Of a stretch of DNA of 64,000 bases, positions 30,990-40,401 are shown in pieces. How positions within the stretch are numbered: the first letter of the stretch is position 1; every line of letters begins with the position of its first letter. A program made the translations under genes and the position numbers. Where the stretch lies: positions 1 through 64,000 of the forward strand of contig OZ252031.1 in assembly GCA_965247775.1 (NCBI GenBank), in the 5' to 3' direction. This DNA comes from G965247775 sp965247775. Lineage in GTDB: Bacteria; Chloroflexota; Dehalococcoidia; Bin125. Below the pieces are notes generated by a model. The model made no database searches. It was given only the letters and a program-made list of their open reading frames with translations, and had not been told where the DNA came from.

Positions 30990-31928
30990 TCATCCGATCC
31001 CGGCCAGGGGGACGAGCCGGCTCGGCGCGCGCGCGCCCTCCCCCGGCGCCTGGCTCTCAGCGTGGTAGGAAGAGCGCACCAGCGGGCCCGACTCCACGTG
31101 CTGGAAGCCCAGCGCCCGTGCCCGCTCCCCCAGCGCGTCGAACTCCGCCGGCGGCACAAAGCGCTCCACCGGCAGATGCTTGAGGCTGGGACGGAGGTAT
31201 TGGCCCACCGTCAGGACGTCGCAGCCGGCGGCGCGCAGGTCAGCCAGCACCAAATCGACCTCGTCCATCGTTTCACCCAGCCCTAGCATCAGCCCGCTCT
31301 TCGTCACCGGACGCCGCGACCAGGCGTCAGCCCGGCGTAACAGCTCCAGACTGCGCGCGTAGCGGGCCTTGTGCCGCACGCGGGGATAGAGCCGGGGCAC
31401 CGTTTCGGTGTTGTGGTTGAGGATCTCCGGCCCGACCGCCAAGACCGCGTCCAGCGCTGCCCAGTTGCCGTCGAAGTCCGGCACCAGCAGCTCCACGCTC
31501 GTCCCCGGCGAGAGCCGGCGGATCCAGCGCACGGTCTCCACGAACAGGCTGGCCCCGCCGTCGGGCACGTCGTCGCGGTTGACGGACGTGATGACGGCGT
31601 GTTGCAGGCCCATTCGCTCCACCGCCAGCGCCACCCGTCGTGGCTCGTCCAAGTCGAGCGGAGCCGGCCGGCCGCTCCTGATCTGGCAGTAGCCGCAGGC
31701 GCGGGTGCAGACCTCGCCCAGGATGAGGAAGGTGCCCGTGCCCCGGCTCCAGCACTCGGCGATGTTGGGGCAGTGCGCCTCCTCGCAGACCGTGTGCAGG
31801 TCCGACTCGCGCATGAGGGCGCGCAGGCGCGTGTAGGCCGGGCCGCCCGGGGCGCGGACCTTCAGCCAGGGCGGCTTGGGGCCGGAGGCGCCGCGGCGGC
31901 GCGCGCGCGTGTCGTGCGACTCATCCAC
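30990..31928 (-). CDS. lipA: Lipoyl synthase
   Basis: 312-residue radical SAM enzyme inserting two sulfurs into octanoyl chains to make lipoyl cofactors for 2-oxoacid dehydrogenases and the glycine cleavage system. The auxiliary cluster cysteines are in CEEAHCPNIAECW (about residue 48) and the radical SAM cluster in CTRACGYC (CxxxCxxC, about residue 74). The C-terminal serine ligand of the auxiliary cluster is in VRSSYHAE (about residue 283). All are present and the length is normal (~300-320). It is divergent from the GlnR-like regulator across about 108 bases. No lipB is seen nearby. Confidence 0.95.
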   Translation of the reverse strand: MDESHDTRARRRGASGPKPPWLKVRAPGGPAYTRLRALMRESDLHTVCEEAHCPNIAECWSRGTGTFLILGEVCTRACGYCQIRSGRPAPLDLDEPRRVALAVERMGLQHAVITSVNRDDVPDGGASLFVETVRWIRRLSPGTSVELLVPDFDGNWAALDAVLAVGPEILNHNTETVPRLYPRVRHKARYARSLELLRRADAWSRRPVTKSGLMLGLGETMDEVDLVLADLRAAGCDVLTVGQYLRPSLKHLPVERFVPPAEFDALGERARALGFQHVESGPLVRSSYHAESQAPGEGARAPSRLVPLAGIG

Positions 31929-32036
31929 CCCCCGATCGTAGCGGCTGGGGAGGCTCGTCGGCGCGCGGGCGGGGCGCTAGGGTGGGGCCAGGCAGGGGCG
32001 GCATGTTCCACAGAACCCCGGCGTCCGGGTAGCACC

Positions 32037-32702
32037 GTGTTTCGGGTCACGATCGTCAGCGGCGACGATGCCCTCGCCGACGCCATCCAGCCCGGGCTGG
32101 AGGCCGCCGGGCTGGAGGTCGTCCGCCTGCGCGCGTTCGACGAGGATGCCGCACCCGACCCCGCCGCCGCGCCCGACGTCCTCTGCTTAGACCTGCGCGA
32201 TACCGCCGCCCCCGCCCGCTCCCCCTTCCAGGACCCCTGGGCCAACGCCTTTGCGCTCGGCGTCGTCAGCCCCCAGCAGGTGGAGGCGCTGGACCCCGCC
32301 CTGGCCCTGGACGACTTCGTCGTCACGCCCCTGCACCCCCCGGAGCTGGTGACCCGCGTGCGCCAGGTCCTCTGGCGGCACGGCCGCTCCACCGGCGGCA
32401 ACACGATCGCCGCCGCCGACCTGGTCATGGATCTCAGCACCTACCAGCTCTTCGAGGCGGGCCGTGCCGTGACCCTAACCTACAAGGAGTACGAACTGCT
32501 GCGCTTTCTCATGACGCACGCCGGCGCCGTCTTCACCCGCGAGCAGCTGCTCAACCGCGTCTGGGGCTACAACTACTACGGGGGCTCGCGCACCGTCGAC
32601 GTGCACGTGCGCCGGCTGCGCAGCAAGCTCAGTCGTTCCAGCCACACCTACATCGAGACGGTGCGCAACGTCGGCTATCGATTCAGCCAGCCGCTGCGCT
32701 AG
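32037..32702 (+). CDS. glnR: Atypical OmpR-family response regulator, GlnR-like
   Basis: 221 residues from a GTG at 32037. The C-terminal winged-helix DNA-binding domain is strong: LTYKEYELLRFLMTHAG (about residue 146), FTREQLLNRVWGYNYYGG, SRTVDVHVRRLRSKL and ETVRNVGYRFS. The N-terminal receiver is degenerate. The acidic pocket reads VSGDDAL instead of the DDD/DDE motif, and the conserved lysine of the KP motif is replaced (VVTPLHPPEL); an aspartate remains in LCLDLRD. Actinobacterial GlnR is also an orphan OmpR-type regulator with an unphosphorylated receiver, and glutamine synthetase genes follow directly here, so nitrogen control is inferred. No histidine kinase is adjacent. Confidence 0.7.
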   Translation: MFRVTIVSGDDALADAIQPGLEAAGLEVVRLRAFDEDAAPDPAAAPDVLCLDLRDTAAPARSPFQDPWANAFALGVVSPQQVEALDPALALDDFVVTPLHPPELVTRVRQVLWRHGRSTGGNTIAAADLVMDLSTYQLFEAGRAVTLTYKEYELLRFLMTHAGAVFTREQLLNRVWGYNYYGGSRTVDVHVRRLRSKLSRSSHTYIETVRNVGYRFSQPLR

Positions 32703-32828
32703 GGCGATTCCGCGCGCCGCCGCGCCCCGGCGATGCAGGCGGCCGGCGTCGCGCCGCCGCGGGCGGGCCGGGACCCGAAGTTAATTCGGTCGTAACACCG
32801 CTCACCAGGGCGCGGCGGAGGCCAAACG

Positions 32829-32834
32829 TATAAT
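32829..32834 (+). promoter_or_regulatory. -10 element upstream of glutamine synthetase II
   Basis: A perfect TATAAT sits 53 bases before the ATG of the GSII gene. No TTGACA-like box lies 16-18 bases upstream (that stretch is GC-rich). This is the pattern expected for an activator-dependent promoter, which would fit control by the neighbouring GlnR-like regulator. AT-rich sequence at about 32779-32796 (GTTAAT and CGTAAC) is a possible binding region but could not be matched to a known GlnR box. Confidence 0.5.
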
Positions 32835-32887
32835 CGCCCCGGGCAAGCGCGCAGCGACGCGGTGATCGAGTCGAGGGGCAGGGGCCG

Positions 32888-33898
32888 ATGGCGAACATGA
32901 TCAGGGCGGAGTACATCTGGATCGACGGGGCCACGCCCACCCAGCGCCTGCGCTCCAAGACGATGGTCCTGCCGGCGGGCGAGGAGATGCCGATCTGGGG
33001 CTTCGACGGCTCCAGCACCGGCCAGGCCGAGGGCCACGACTCCGACTGCGTGCTGCGGCCCGTCTTCGTCTGCCCGGACCCCGTCCGCGGCGGCGACGAC
33101 AAACTCGTCATGGCCGAAGTCCTGCTCACCGACATGAGCCCGCACCCCAGCAACAAGCGCGCCGCCTGCGCCGCCACGGCAGAGCGATACGCCGCACACG
33201 ACCCCTGGTTCGGCATCGAGCAGGAGTACACGTTCTTCGAGGGCGCACGGCCGCTGGGCTGGCCCGATCAGGGCTTTCCCGCCCCCCAGTTCGGCTACTA
33301 CTGCGGCGTCGGCGCGGACGAGGTCTTCGGCCGGCCGATCGTGGAGGCGCACACCGAGGCCTGCATCGAGGCCGGGCTGCACATCGCCGGCACCAACGCC
33401 GAGGTCATGCCGGCCCAGTGGGAGTTCCAGGTCGGGCCCGTGGCCACGCCCCAAGTCGCCGACGAGATGTGGCTGGCGCGCTGGCTCCTCTACCGCCTCG
33501 CGGAGGACTTCAACGTCAGCGCCACTCTGGATCCCAAGCCCGTGCGCGGTGACTGGAACGGCGCCGGGGCCCATACCAACTTCTCCACCACCGAGATGCG
33601 GGAGAACTATGCGGCCTGCATCGCGGCGGCGAAAGCGCTGGAGGCCAAGCACACCTTGCACGTGCGGAACTACGGGGACCGGATCAAGGAACGCCTCACG
33701 GGAGAGCACGAGACGGCCAATTGGGAGCACTTCACCTACGACGTCGCCGACCGCGGCGCCTCCGTCCGCATCCCCTGGCAGGTCAAGCGCGACGGCAAGG
33801 GCTACATCGAGGATCGCCGCCCCAACGCCAACATGGACCCCTACGTCGTGACGCAGCTGATTCTGGACACGGTCTGCAGCGCTGCCGAGGGCGCGTAG
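32888..33898 (+). CDS. glnII: Glutamine synthetase type II (eukaryote-like)
   Basis: 336 residues, the length of GSII (about 330-370). It has family motifs WGFDGSSTGQAEGHDSD (about residue 37), FGIEQEYTFF (about residue 109), NAEVMPAQWEFQVGP (about residue 169), GAGAHTNFST (about residue 225) and NANMDPYVV (about residue 314). It makes glutamine from glutamate, ammonium and ATP in the cytoplasm. GSII is the eukaryotic form, found in some bacteria such as Rhizobium, Frankia and Streptomyces together with GSI. Here it lies directly after the GlnR-like regulator and 75 bases before a GSI gene. Confidence 0.93.
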   Translation: MANMIRAEYIWIDGATPTQRLRSKTMVLPAGEEMPIWGFDGSSTGQAEGHDSDCVLRPVFVCPDPVRGGDDKLVMAEVLLTDMSPHPSNKRAACAATAERYAAHDPWFGIEQEYTFFEGARPLGWPDQGFPAPQFGYYCGVGADEVFGRPIVEAHTEACIEAGLHIAGTNAEVMPAQWEFQVGPVATPQVADEMWLARWLLYRLAEDFNVSATLDPKPVRGDWNGAGAHTNFSTTEMRENYAACIAAAKALEAKHTLHVRNYGDRIKERLTGEHETANWEHFTYDVADRGASVRIPWQVKRDGKGYIEDRRPNANMDPYVVTQLILDTVCSAAEGA

Positions 33899-33973
33899 CC
33901 GCGCCGTCGCGCCCCGGCCTGCCGCGCGACGGGAGCATCCAGCCCGCTCACCGCTGCCGCCTGGGAGGGCCGC

Positions 33974-35302
33974 ATGGTCGCCGACACCACCGACTACGTC
34001 CTGGCCACCGCCCGCGAAGCGGACGTCAAGTTCATTCGTCTCTGGTTCACCGACATCCTGGGCTCGCTCAAGTCCTTCGCCATCACCATTGGTGAGCTGG
34101 AGACGGCGCTGGAACATGGGATAGGCTTCGACGGCTCCTCGATCGAGGGCTTCGCCCGCATCGACGAGTCCGACATGATCGCCCGGCCCGACCCCTCCAC
34201 CTTCGTCGTCCTGCCCTGGCGGCCGCAGCAGCAGCGCGTGGCGCGCATGTTCTGCGACGTCCACCTGCCCGACGGCCGCCCCTTCGAAGGGGACCCACGC
34301 TACGTCCTGCGCCGTCAGCTGGAGCGCGCGGCCGCTGGCGGCTTCACGTTCTACGTGGGCCCGGAACTCGAGTACTTCTACTTCCAGGCGCCCGACAATC
34401 CCGAGCCCCTCGACGCCGGCGGCTACTTCGACCTCACCCCGCTCGACGCCGCCAGCGACCTGCGCCGCGAGACGGTCCTCACGCTGGAGGAGATGGGCAT
34501 TGCCGTCGCCTACAGCCACCATGAGGTGGCCCCCAGCCAGCACGAGATCGACCTGCGCTACACCGACGCGCTGACCATGGCCGACGCCGCCATGACCTAT
34601 CGCCTCGTCGTCAAGGAGATCGCGCTCAAGCATGGCGTCTACGCCTCCTTCATGCCCAAGCCCCTGGCGCGCGAGAACGGCAGCGGCATGCATCTGCACC
34701 AGTCGCTCTTCCGGGGAGATGCCAACGCCTTCGTCGACGACGCCGCCGCGTCCCAGCTCTCCCCCCTGGCCCGCCACTACACCGCCGGACTGCTGCGCCA
34801 CGCGCCGGAGTTCACGCTGGTGACGAACCAGTGGGTCAACAGCTACAAGCGGCTGCAGCCCGGCTACGAGGCCCCCGTCTACGTCACCTGGGCCAGCCGC
34901 AATCGCAGCGATCTAATCCGCGTGCCGGAGCACCAGCCCGGCCGCAACGAGGCCACGCGCATCGAGTACCGCGCCGCCGACTCCGCCTGCAACCCCTACC
35001 TCACCTTCGCCGTGCTGCTGGCGGCCGGCCTCCGGGGCATCGAGGCGCAGTACGAGCTGCCGCCGCCCACGGAGGAGAACGTCTTCCTCCTGGACGAGGC
35101 CACCCGCCGCGCTCGCAAGATCGAGACCCTGCCCGGCTCCCTGGGCGAGGCGATCGAGCGCTTCCAGGCCAGCGCCCTGATGCGCGAGACCCTGGGCGAG
35201 CACGTCTTCGACAGCTTCCTGGAGAACAAACGCATCGAGTGGCGCGCCTTCCGCGCCCACGTCACGGACTTCGAGCGCGAGCGCTACCTGCCGATTCTCT
35301 AG
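33974..35302 (+). CDS. glnA: Glutamine synthetase type I (GSI-alpha)
   Basis: 442 residues, the short GSI-alpha length. Motifs: GIGFDGSSIEGFARIDESDM (about residue 50), FYVGPELEYFYF (about residue 120), the metal/substrate motif SHHEVAPSQHEIDLRY (about residue 176), MPKPLARENGSGMHLHQSLF (about residue 225) and NSYKRLQPGYEAPVYVTW (about residue 289). The adenylylation tyrosine loop of GSI-beta is absent; the corresponding stretch reads ARKIETLPGSLGEAI. Control is therefore likely by feedback and transcription rather than by adenylylation. It is 75 bases after glnII on the same strand, probably the same unit, and converges on nuoN. Confidence 0.93.
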   Translation: MVADTTDYVLATAREADVKFIRLWFTDILGSLKSFAITIGELETALEHGIGFDGSSIEGFARIDESDMIARPDPSTFVVLPWRPQQQRVARMFCDVHLPDGRPFEGDPRYVLRRQLERAAAGGFTFYVGPELEYFYFQAPDNPEPLDAGGYFDLTPLDAASDLRRETVLTLEEMGIAVAYSHHEVAPSQHEIDLRYTDALTMADAAMTYRLVVKEIALKHGVYASFMPKPLARENGSGMHLHQSLFRGDANAFVDDAAASQLSPLARHYTAGLLRHAPEFTLVTNQWVNSYKRLQPGYEAPVYVTWASRNRSDLIRVPEHQPGRNEATRIEYRAADSACNPYLTFAVLLAAGLRGIEAQYELPPPTEENVFLLDEATRRARKIETLPGSLGEAIERFQASALMRETLGEHVFDSFLENKRIEWRAFRAHVTDFERERYLPIL

Positions 35303-35341
35303 GCGCACCCGCGCCACGCCCGTTCCGCGGGGTCGGGGCAC

Positions 35342-36877
35342 TCAGAGGCCGGGGAAGAGCAGCGCCGTGGAATCGTTGATGGCGTTGAAGAGCGGCGCCG
35401 GGAAGAGGCCGATCAGGAACACGCTCGCCGTCAGCACCGTGAGCGCACTCGCCATCGGTACCGGTACCCGGAAGCGCGAGCGATCCTCGCCCGCTGGCTC
35501 GTAGAGGTACATCTGCTTGATCACCATCAGGTAGTAATAGAGCGAGACGAACGAGACCGTGACGCCGATCGCCCCCAGCCAGAGATAGCCGTTGCTGAAG
35601 GCCACCTGGAAGATGACGAACTTCGTCGCGAAGCCGGCGAAGAGCGGCATGCCCGATAAGGAGAACAGCGCCACCGTCATGATCAGCGCCAGGAACGGCT
35701 GGCGCTCGGCCAGGCCGCGGAGATCGGTGATGTCGTCTTTGCCCGTGCGGTTGTAGAAGGCGATCAGCGTCGCGAAGACAAGGATGTTCGTCGCCACATA
35801 GCCCACCAGGTGCAGGACCAGCGCCGTGGCCGCGTTCTGCGACGCGGTCAGCGTCGCCGCGTCCAGCGCCACGATGCCGATCAGCAAATACCCCACCTGC
35901 CCAATGGAGGAGTACGCCATCAAGCGCTTGAGGTTCGTTTGCTGCAGCGCCATCAGATTGCCGGTGATCATGGTCATGGCGGCGATGATCGCCACCAGCC
36001 AGGACCACTCGGCCGCCGCCGGCAGGAGCGCCTCCGAGAACAGGCGCAGGAAGAAGGCGAAGGCCGCGGCCTTCCCGGCGGCGCTCAGGAAGGCCGTCAC
36101 CGGCAACGGCGCCCCCTGGTAGGCGTCCGGCGTCCACTGATGGAAGGGCACGGCCGACACCTTGAAGCCCAGCCCGGCCACGACCAGCACCAGGCCCACG
36201 ATCAACCCCGGCCGCACGTCGCCGGGGATGGGCAGCGCCTGGTCGATGACGGAGGCGTTGAAGTTCGCCAGCTGCTGCGCGATGTTGCGGCCCGCCTCCA
36301 CCCCGTCCGGCTCGATCGCGCTGTAAGTCGTGGTCCCCGTCACGCCGTAGAGCAGGCTCAGCCCGTAAAGGAACAGCGCCGACGAGAAAGCGCCCAGCAA
36401 CATGTACTTCAGCGAGCCCTCATTGGAGAACGGGTTGAGCTTGTTGAAGCCCACCAGGATGTAGAGGCTGAACGACATCAGCTCCAGCGAGAGGTAGGCC
36501 GTGATCAGCTCGCGCGAGGCGGCGAGCAGCATCATGCCCAAGGTGGCGAACATGATCAGCCCGTAGAACTCCCCGTGATGCTTCAGCCGCTCCCCCGCGA
36601 ATTGGATCCCCGCCAGTACCGCGAACAGCGCGATTCCCATGAAGAAGACGCGGAAGAGGACGGTGTAGTTGTCGATCGCCAGGACGTTGGCGAAGTCGTC
36701 GTTCTCATTGATGTAGAAGACCGCCGTCAGGATCAGCAGCAGCGCCAGGCCCAGCGCCGAAAGGTATCCCCAGACCTCCTGTTGCACCTGGCGGAAGGTG
36801 AGCGACAGCGCGACCACCAGCGTGGCGAAGCCGGCCAGCACGAGTTCGGGGACGATCAGTTCGTATTCCAGGTCCAT
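35342..36877 (-). CDS. nuoN: NADH-quinone oxidoreductase subunit N
   Basis: 511 residues, antiporter-like membrane subunit with about 14 helices. The Mrp/antiporter core appears as YLSLELMSFSLYILVGFN (conserved Glu, about residue 131), the SEGSLKYMLLGAFSSALFLYG lysine helix (about residue 151), and VPFHQWTPDAYQGAP (about residue 243). NuoN forms part of the proton-pumping arm. It is the last gene of the nuo operon and overlaps nuoM by one base. It is convergent with glnA. Confidence 0.95.
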   Translation of the reverse strand: MDLEYELIVPELVLAGFATLVVALSLTFRQVQQEVWGYLSALGLALLLILTAVFYINENDDFANVLAIDNYTVLFRVFFMGIALFAVLAGIQFAGERLKHHGEFYGLIMFATLGMMLLAASRELITAYLSLELMSFSLYILVGFNKLNPFSNEGSLKYMLLGAFSSALFLYGLSLLYGVTGTTTYSAIEPDGVEAGRNIAQQLANFNASVIDQALPIPGDVRPGLIVGLVLVVAGLGFKVSAVPFHQWTPDAYQGAPLPVTAFLSAAGKAAAFAFFLRLFSEALLPAAAEWSWLVAIIAAMTMITGNLMALQQTNLKRLMAYSSIGQVGYLLIGIVALDAATLTASQNAATALVLHLVGYVATNILVFATLIAFYNRTGKDDITDLRGLAERQPFLALIMTVALFSLSGMPLFAGFATKFVIFQVAFSNGYLWLGAIGVTVSFVSLYYYLMVIKQMYLYEPAGEDRSRFRVPVPMASALTVLTASVFLIGLFPAPLFNAINDSTALLFPGL

Positions 36878-38403
36878 TAGCCGCCGCCCCGCACGATCGG
36901 CAAACCGGCCAGGCTGCCCCCGACCTCATCCACCCCGGGCAACTCCAGCACGGTGCTGGCGATGCGGTCCACGAACGGGCCCGGCCACACCCCCATCGCC
37001 ACGATCGGCACGATCAGTGCCAAGCCGGCGACCATCTCCCAACGCGTCACATCGTGCAGATGGTCCCAGCGCTCATTGAACGGCCCCAGCGCCGCCCGGC
37101 CCAGCAGCCGCAGGATGTAGACGGCCGTGACCGCGGCCGACAGCACCCCGATGGCCGCCCAGAAGGGGAACACGTCCACCGTGCCCACGAAGATGTGGAA
37201 CTCCGCCACGAAGCCACTGAGCCCCGGTAAGCCGAGGGAGGCCAGCCCGGCGATGCCGAAGAAGATCACGAAGATCGGCATGCGTTTGATGACCCCCCCG
37301 AAGGCGTTGATGTCGCGGGTGTGCGCCTGGTCGTAGATCGCTCCCACCATGGCGAAGAAGAGGGCCGTCATCACGCCGTGGCTGAACATCTGCAGGGCGG
37401 CCCCGTTCACCCCGATCGTGTTCATCGTCCCCAGCCCCATGAGCACGAAGCCCATATGGCTCACGGAGGAGTAGCCGATGACGAACTTGAGGTCGGTCTG
37501 GTGGATGGCAGAGAAGGCCCCGTAGATCGCCGCGATGCCGCCCAGCACCAGCAGCACGGGCATCCACAGGTCCGTCCCCTCCGGCAGGATCTCGATCCCC
37601 AGCCGGATGATCCCGAACGCCCCCAGTTTCATCAGCACGCCCGCGTGCAGCATCGAGACCGCCGTGGGCGCCGCCACGTGGCCATCCGGGGACCAGGTAT
37701 GGAACGGCCAGAGGCCCGCCAGCACCCCGCAGCCGATCATGAAGAAGGGGAAGAAGGTGGTGGCGAAGGACTTGCCGAACTCCACCTCGCGCAGCACCGG
37801 CATGTCGAACGTGCCCGCGCCGGATTCCGCGAAGACAGCGAAGATGCCGATGAAGACCAGCACCGATCCGCCCACCAGCACCATGGTCAGCTTGATGGCG
37901 CCGTACTCCTTGTTCGTGCTGCCCCAAACCACGATCAGGAGGTACATGGGCAGCACGGCGAGTTCGTAGAAGAAGAACCAGAAGAAGAGGTCCTGGCTCA
38001 TGTAGACGCCGAACACGCCCGTCACCAGGGCCCAGAAGAGGACGAAGAAATCCTTGTTGCGGTAGTCGATCTTCCACGACACCAGCACGCCCGCGAAGGC
38101 AACGATCCCGTTGAGCAGAACCAGCGGCGCGGCGATCCCGTCAACAGCGAGATGCAGGGAGATCCCGTTCTCGCCGAAGAAAGCGACATTCTCGATCCAG
38201 GCGTACTGCAGGTCGAACTGGAGGCCGCCGTCTTTGTAGTCGTAGACGGCGAAGGCGTAGGTCGCGAGGGTCAGGCTGGCCAGACTCGCCACCAGCGCGA
38301 TCACGCGGACCGCGTTGGCGTGCCGGCCCGGCGTGAGCAGGGTCAAGAGGCCCGCGCCCCCGGGGATCAGCAGCAGTGCCAGAAGGACCTCGCCGGCGTC
38401 CAC
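36877..38403 (-). CDS. nuoM: NADH-quinone oxidoreductase subunit M
   Basis: 508 residues. Antiporter-like features are FFYELAVLPMYLLIVVWG (with the conserved Glu in a membrane helix, about residue 148), the lysine in YGAIKLTMVLVG, and PFHTWSPDGHVAAPTAVSML (about residue 231), the signature of subunit M. YSSVSHMGFVLMG follows near residue 315. The GTG start at 38403 lies 19 bases after the nuoL stop. It belongs to the hydrophobic proton-translocating arm. Length matches the family (490-520). Confidence 0.95.
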   Translation of the reverse strand: MDAGEVLLALLLIPGGAGLLTLLTPGRHANAVRVIALVASLASLTLATYAFAVYDYKDGGLQFDLQYAWIENVAFFGENGISLHLAVDGIAAPLVLLNGIVAFAGVLVSWKIDYRNKDFFVLFWALVTGVFGVYMSQDLFFWFFFYELAVLPMYLLIVVWGSTNKEYGAIKLTMVLVGGSVLVFIGIFAVFAESGAGTFDMPVLREVEFGKSFATTFFPFFMIGCGVLAGLWPFHTWSPDGHVAAPTAVSMLHAGVLMKLGAFGIIRLGIEILPEGTDLWMPVLLVLGGIAAIYGAFSAIHQTDLKFVIGYSSVSHMGFVLMGLGTMNTIGVNGAALQMFSHGVMTALFFAMVGAIYDQAHTRDINAFGGVIKRMPIFVIFFGIAGLASLGLPGLSGFVAEFHIFVGTVDVFPFWAAIGVLSAAVTAVYILRLLGRAALGPFNERWDHLHDVTRWEMVAGLALIVPIVAMGVWPGPFVDRIASTVLELPGVDEVGGSLAGLPIVRGGG

Positions 38404-38422
38404 CGGCTCTCCCTTTCTCTCG

Positions 38423-40360
38423 CTAGCTCGTCCGCAGCAGGAAGCCCAGCGCTCCTGCGGCGGCGATCCCCACGATCATCACCAGGGCGTAGTCCGGCAC
38501 CCGCCCCGTCACGTGATACTTCAGCCAGGAGGCGGCCAGCCGGGTGAAGTCGGCGGGACCGTTGATCCCCGTGTCGTTGACGATGAAGCGGTCGAACCAG
38601 GCGACCGCGCGGCCCAGGGGCAGCACCGCATGGTTGATCGTCCACTGGTAGGCCTCATCGAAATAGAACTTGTTCTCGACCACCGCGGCCAGGCGCGGCT
38701 GCGCGGTCCGGAAGCTCTGCGCCCGGCGCGCGTTGCGGCCGAAGAAGAACCAGTAGCCCGTGAAGATGCCCAGCAGCGAGACGAGACCGGTCGCGCCGGC
38801 CAGCGCCGAGTCGAAGTGGAAGGCCTCCGGCTCAGGGAAATAGATGTAGCTGTTGACGCCGCCCGGCAAGCCGAAGGCGTCGCCCACCTGGTCGAGCGCG
38901 AACCAGCCGGCGAGCGCCGTCAGGATCGTGAGGAAGACCAGGGGGATCAGCATCAACGGGGGCGCCTCGCGCGCGCGCCGGATGACCGCCAGATCCTTGG
39001 GCTGCCCCAGGAACGTGATGATCACCAACCGCGTCATATACAACGCGGACAGGAAGGCGGCGACGCCCAGCAGCACCAGGATGACCTCGTCCTGCGTGGC
39101 GCTGACGACGGTGAAGATCTCGTCTTTGGAGAAGAAGCCCGACAACGGCGCGATTCCCGCCAGCGCTGCCGAAGAGAGGATGAAGGTGCCGGCCGTCACC
39201 GGCATGCGCCACCAGAGGCCGCCCAGCTTGGACGCCTCCTGCTCCTCCGTCATGTGGATGACCGAACCCGAGCCCAGGAACAGGGTCGCTTTGAAGAACG
39301 CGTGCGTGACCAGATGGAACATCGCCACGCCCACGGCGCCGGCCCCCAGGGCCACGAACATGAAGCCGAGCTGGCTCACCGTGGAGTAGGCCAGCACCTT
39401 CTTGATGTCGGTCTGCCCCAGCGCGATCACGCCCGCCAGCAGCGCCGTCACCAGGCCCACGCCCAGCACGACTTCCAGCCCCCCGGGCGTCACGTCGAAG
39501 AGGGGCAGGAGGCGCGCGACCAGATAGACCCCCGCCACCACCATCGTGGCCGCGTGGATCAGCGCCGAGACCGGCGTTGGGCCTTCCATCGCGTCCGGCA
39601 GCCAGACGTGGAAGGGGACCTGCGCGCTCTTGCCCATGGCCCCCAGGAAAACGAAGAGGGTGGCCATCGTGAGGTAGCCGTCGCCCATCACCTGGGGCAG
39701 GTCGTTGAGACGGCCGGCTTGCGCCGCGTCGATGACTTCGGAGATCTGGAAGGTCCCCGTCGCGCGCCAGAAGAGGATGATCCCGATCAGTAGCCCCACA
39801 TCGCCCAGGCGCGTCGTCACAAAGGCCTTCTTGGCCGCCTCCACCGCCGATTGCCTCTCGTGGTAGAAGCCGATCAGCAGGAAGGAGCAGAGGCCCACGC
39901 CCTCCCAGGCGATGTAGAGCAAGAGGAAGTTGTCCGCCAGGACCAAGGTCAGCATGGCCGTCGCGAACAGGCTGAGCACGGTGAAGTACCACCAGTAGCG
40001 GGCCTCGGGCTTGCCGTGGTGCCGCATGTACTCCGTGGAGTACACGTTCACCATCAGCGACACCGTGGCGACCACCCCGATCATGACCACCGCGATCGAG
40101 TCCACCGTGAAGCCGATGCGCAGCGCGAAGTCCCCCATCGTCAGCCAGGTGAAGCCGCTGTTCGCCAGCCCCCCCAGCCCCGCGTTGAGCGAGTCCAGGT
40201 GCGACTCCAGCACGAAGAAGAAGAGCACGAAGACCGAGCCGATCGCGAAGACCGACAGCCAGTCCCCCTGGCGCGGCAGGAAGCGCCCCAGCAGGAACAG
40301 GATCCCGAAGGCGCAGACCGGAATCGCGGGCAGGATCCAGACGTGGTCGATCCAGAACAT
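38423..40360 (-). CDS. nuoL: NADH-quinone oxidoreductase subunit L
   Basis: 645 residues, the largest antiporter-like subunit. Features include LYIAWEGVGLCSFLLIGFYH (conserved Glu, about residue 153), AFVTTRLGDVGLLIGI, VPFHVWLPDAMEGPTPVSAL (about residue 248), LAYSTVSQLGFMFVALG (about residue 323) and FFSKDEIF (about residue 412). The C-terminal lateral helix follows and ends at LGFLLRTS. It pumps protons at the distal end of complex I. It lies 41 bases after nuoK on the same strand. Confidence 0.95.
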   Translation of the reverse strand: MFWIDHVWILPAIPVCAFGILFLLGRFLPRQGDWLSVFAIGSVFVLFFFVLESHLDSLNAGLGGLANSGFTWLTMGDFALRIGFTVDSIAVVMIGVVATVSLMVNVYSTEYMRHHGKPEARYWWYFTVLSLFATAMLTLVLADNFLLLYIAWEGVGLCSFLLIGFYHERQSAVEAAKKAFVTTRLGDVGLLIGIILFWRATGTFQISEVIDAAQAGRLNDLPQVMGDGYLTMATLFVFLGAMGKSAQVPFHVWLPDAMEGPTPVSALIHAATMVVAGVYLVARLLPLFDVTPGGLEVVLGVGLVTALLAGVIALGQTDIKKVLAYSTVSQLGFMFVALGAGAVGVAMFHLVTHAFFKATLFLGSGSVIHMTEEQEASKLGGLWWRMPVTAGTFILSSAALAGIAPLSGFFSKDEIFTVVSATQDEVILVLLGVAAFLSALYMTRLVIITFLGQPKDLAVIRRAREAPPLMLIPLVFLTILTALAGWFALDQVGDAFGLPGGVNSYIYFPEPEAFHFDSALAGATGLVSLLGIFTGYWFFFGRNARRAQSFRTAQPRLAAVVENKFYFDEAYQWTINHAVLPLGRAVAWFDRFIVNDTGINGPADFTRLAASWLKYHVTGRVPDYALVMIVGIAAAGALGFLLRTS

Positions 40361-40401
40361 CTAGGCCGGTGTCCCCGTCTCCGCCGTCACGGCGTGGCCG
40401 T

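Noticed and set aside
32779..32807. GTTAAT/CGTAAC sequence as a GlnR operator
   Set aside because: The half-site spacing does not fit the GTnAC-n6-GnAAC pattern, so only a possible binding region is mentioned.
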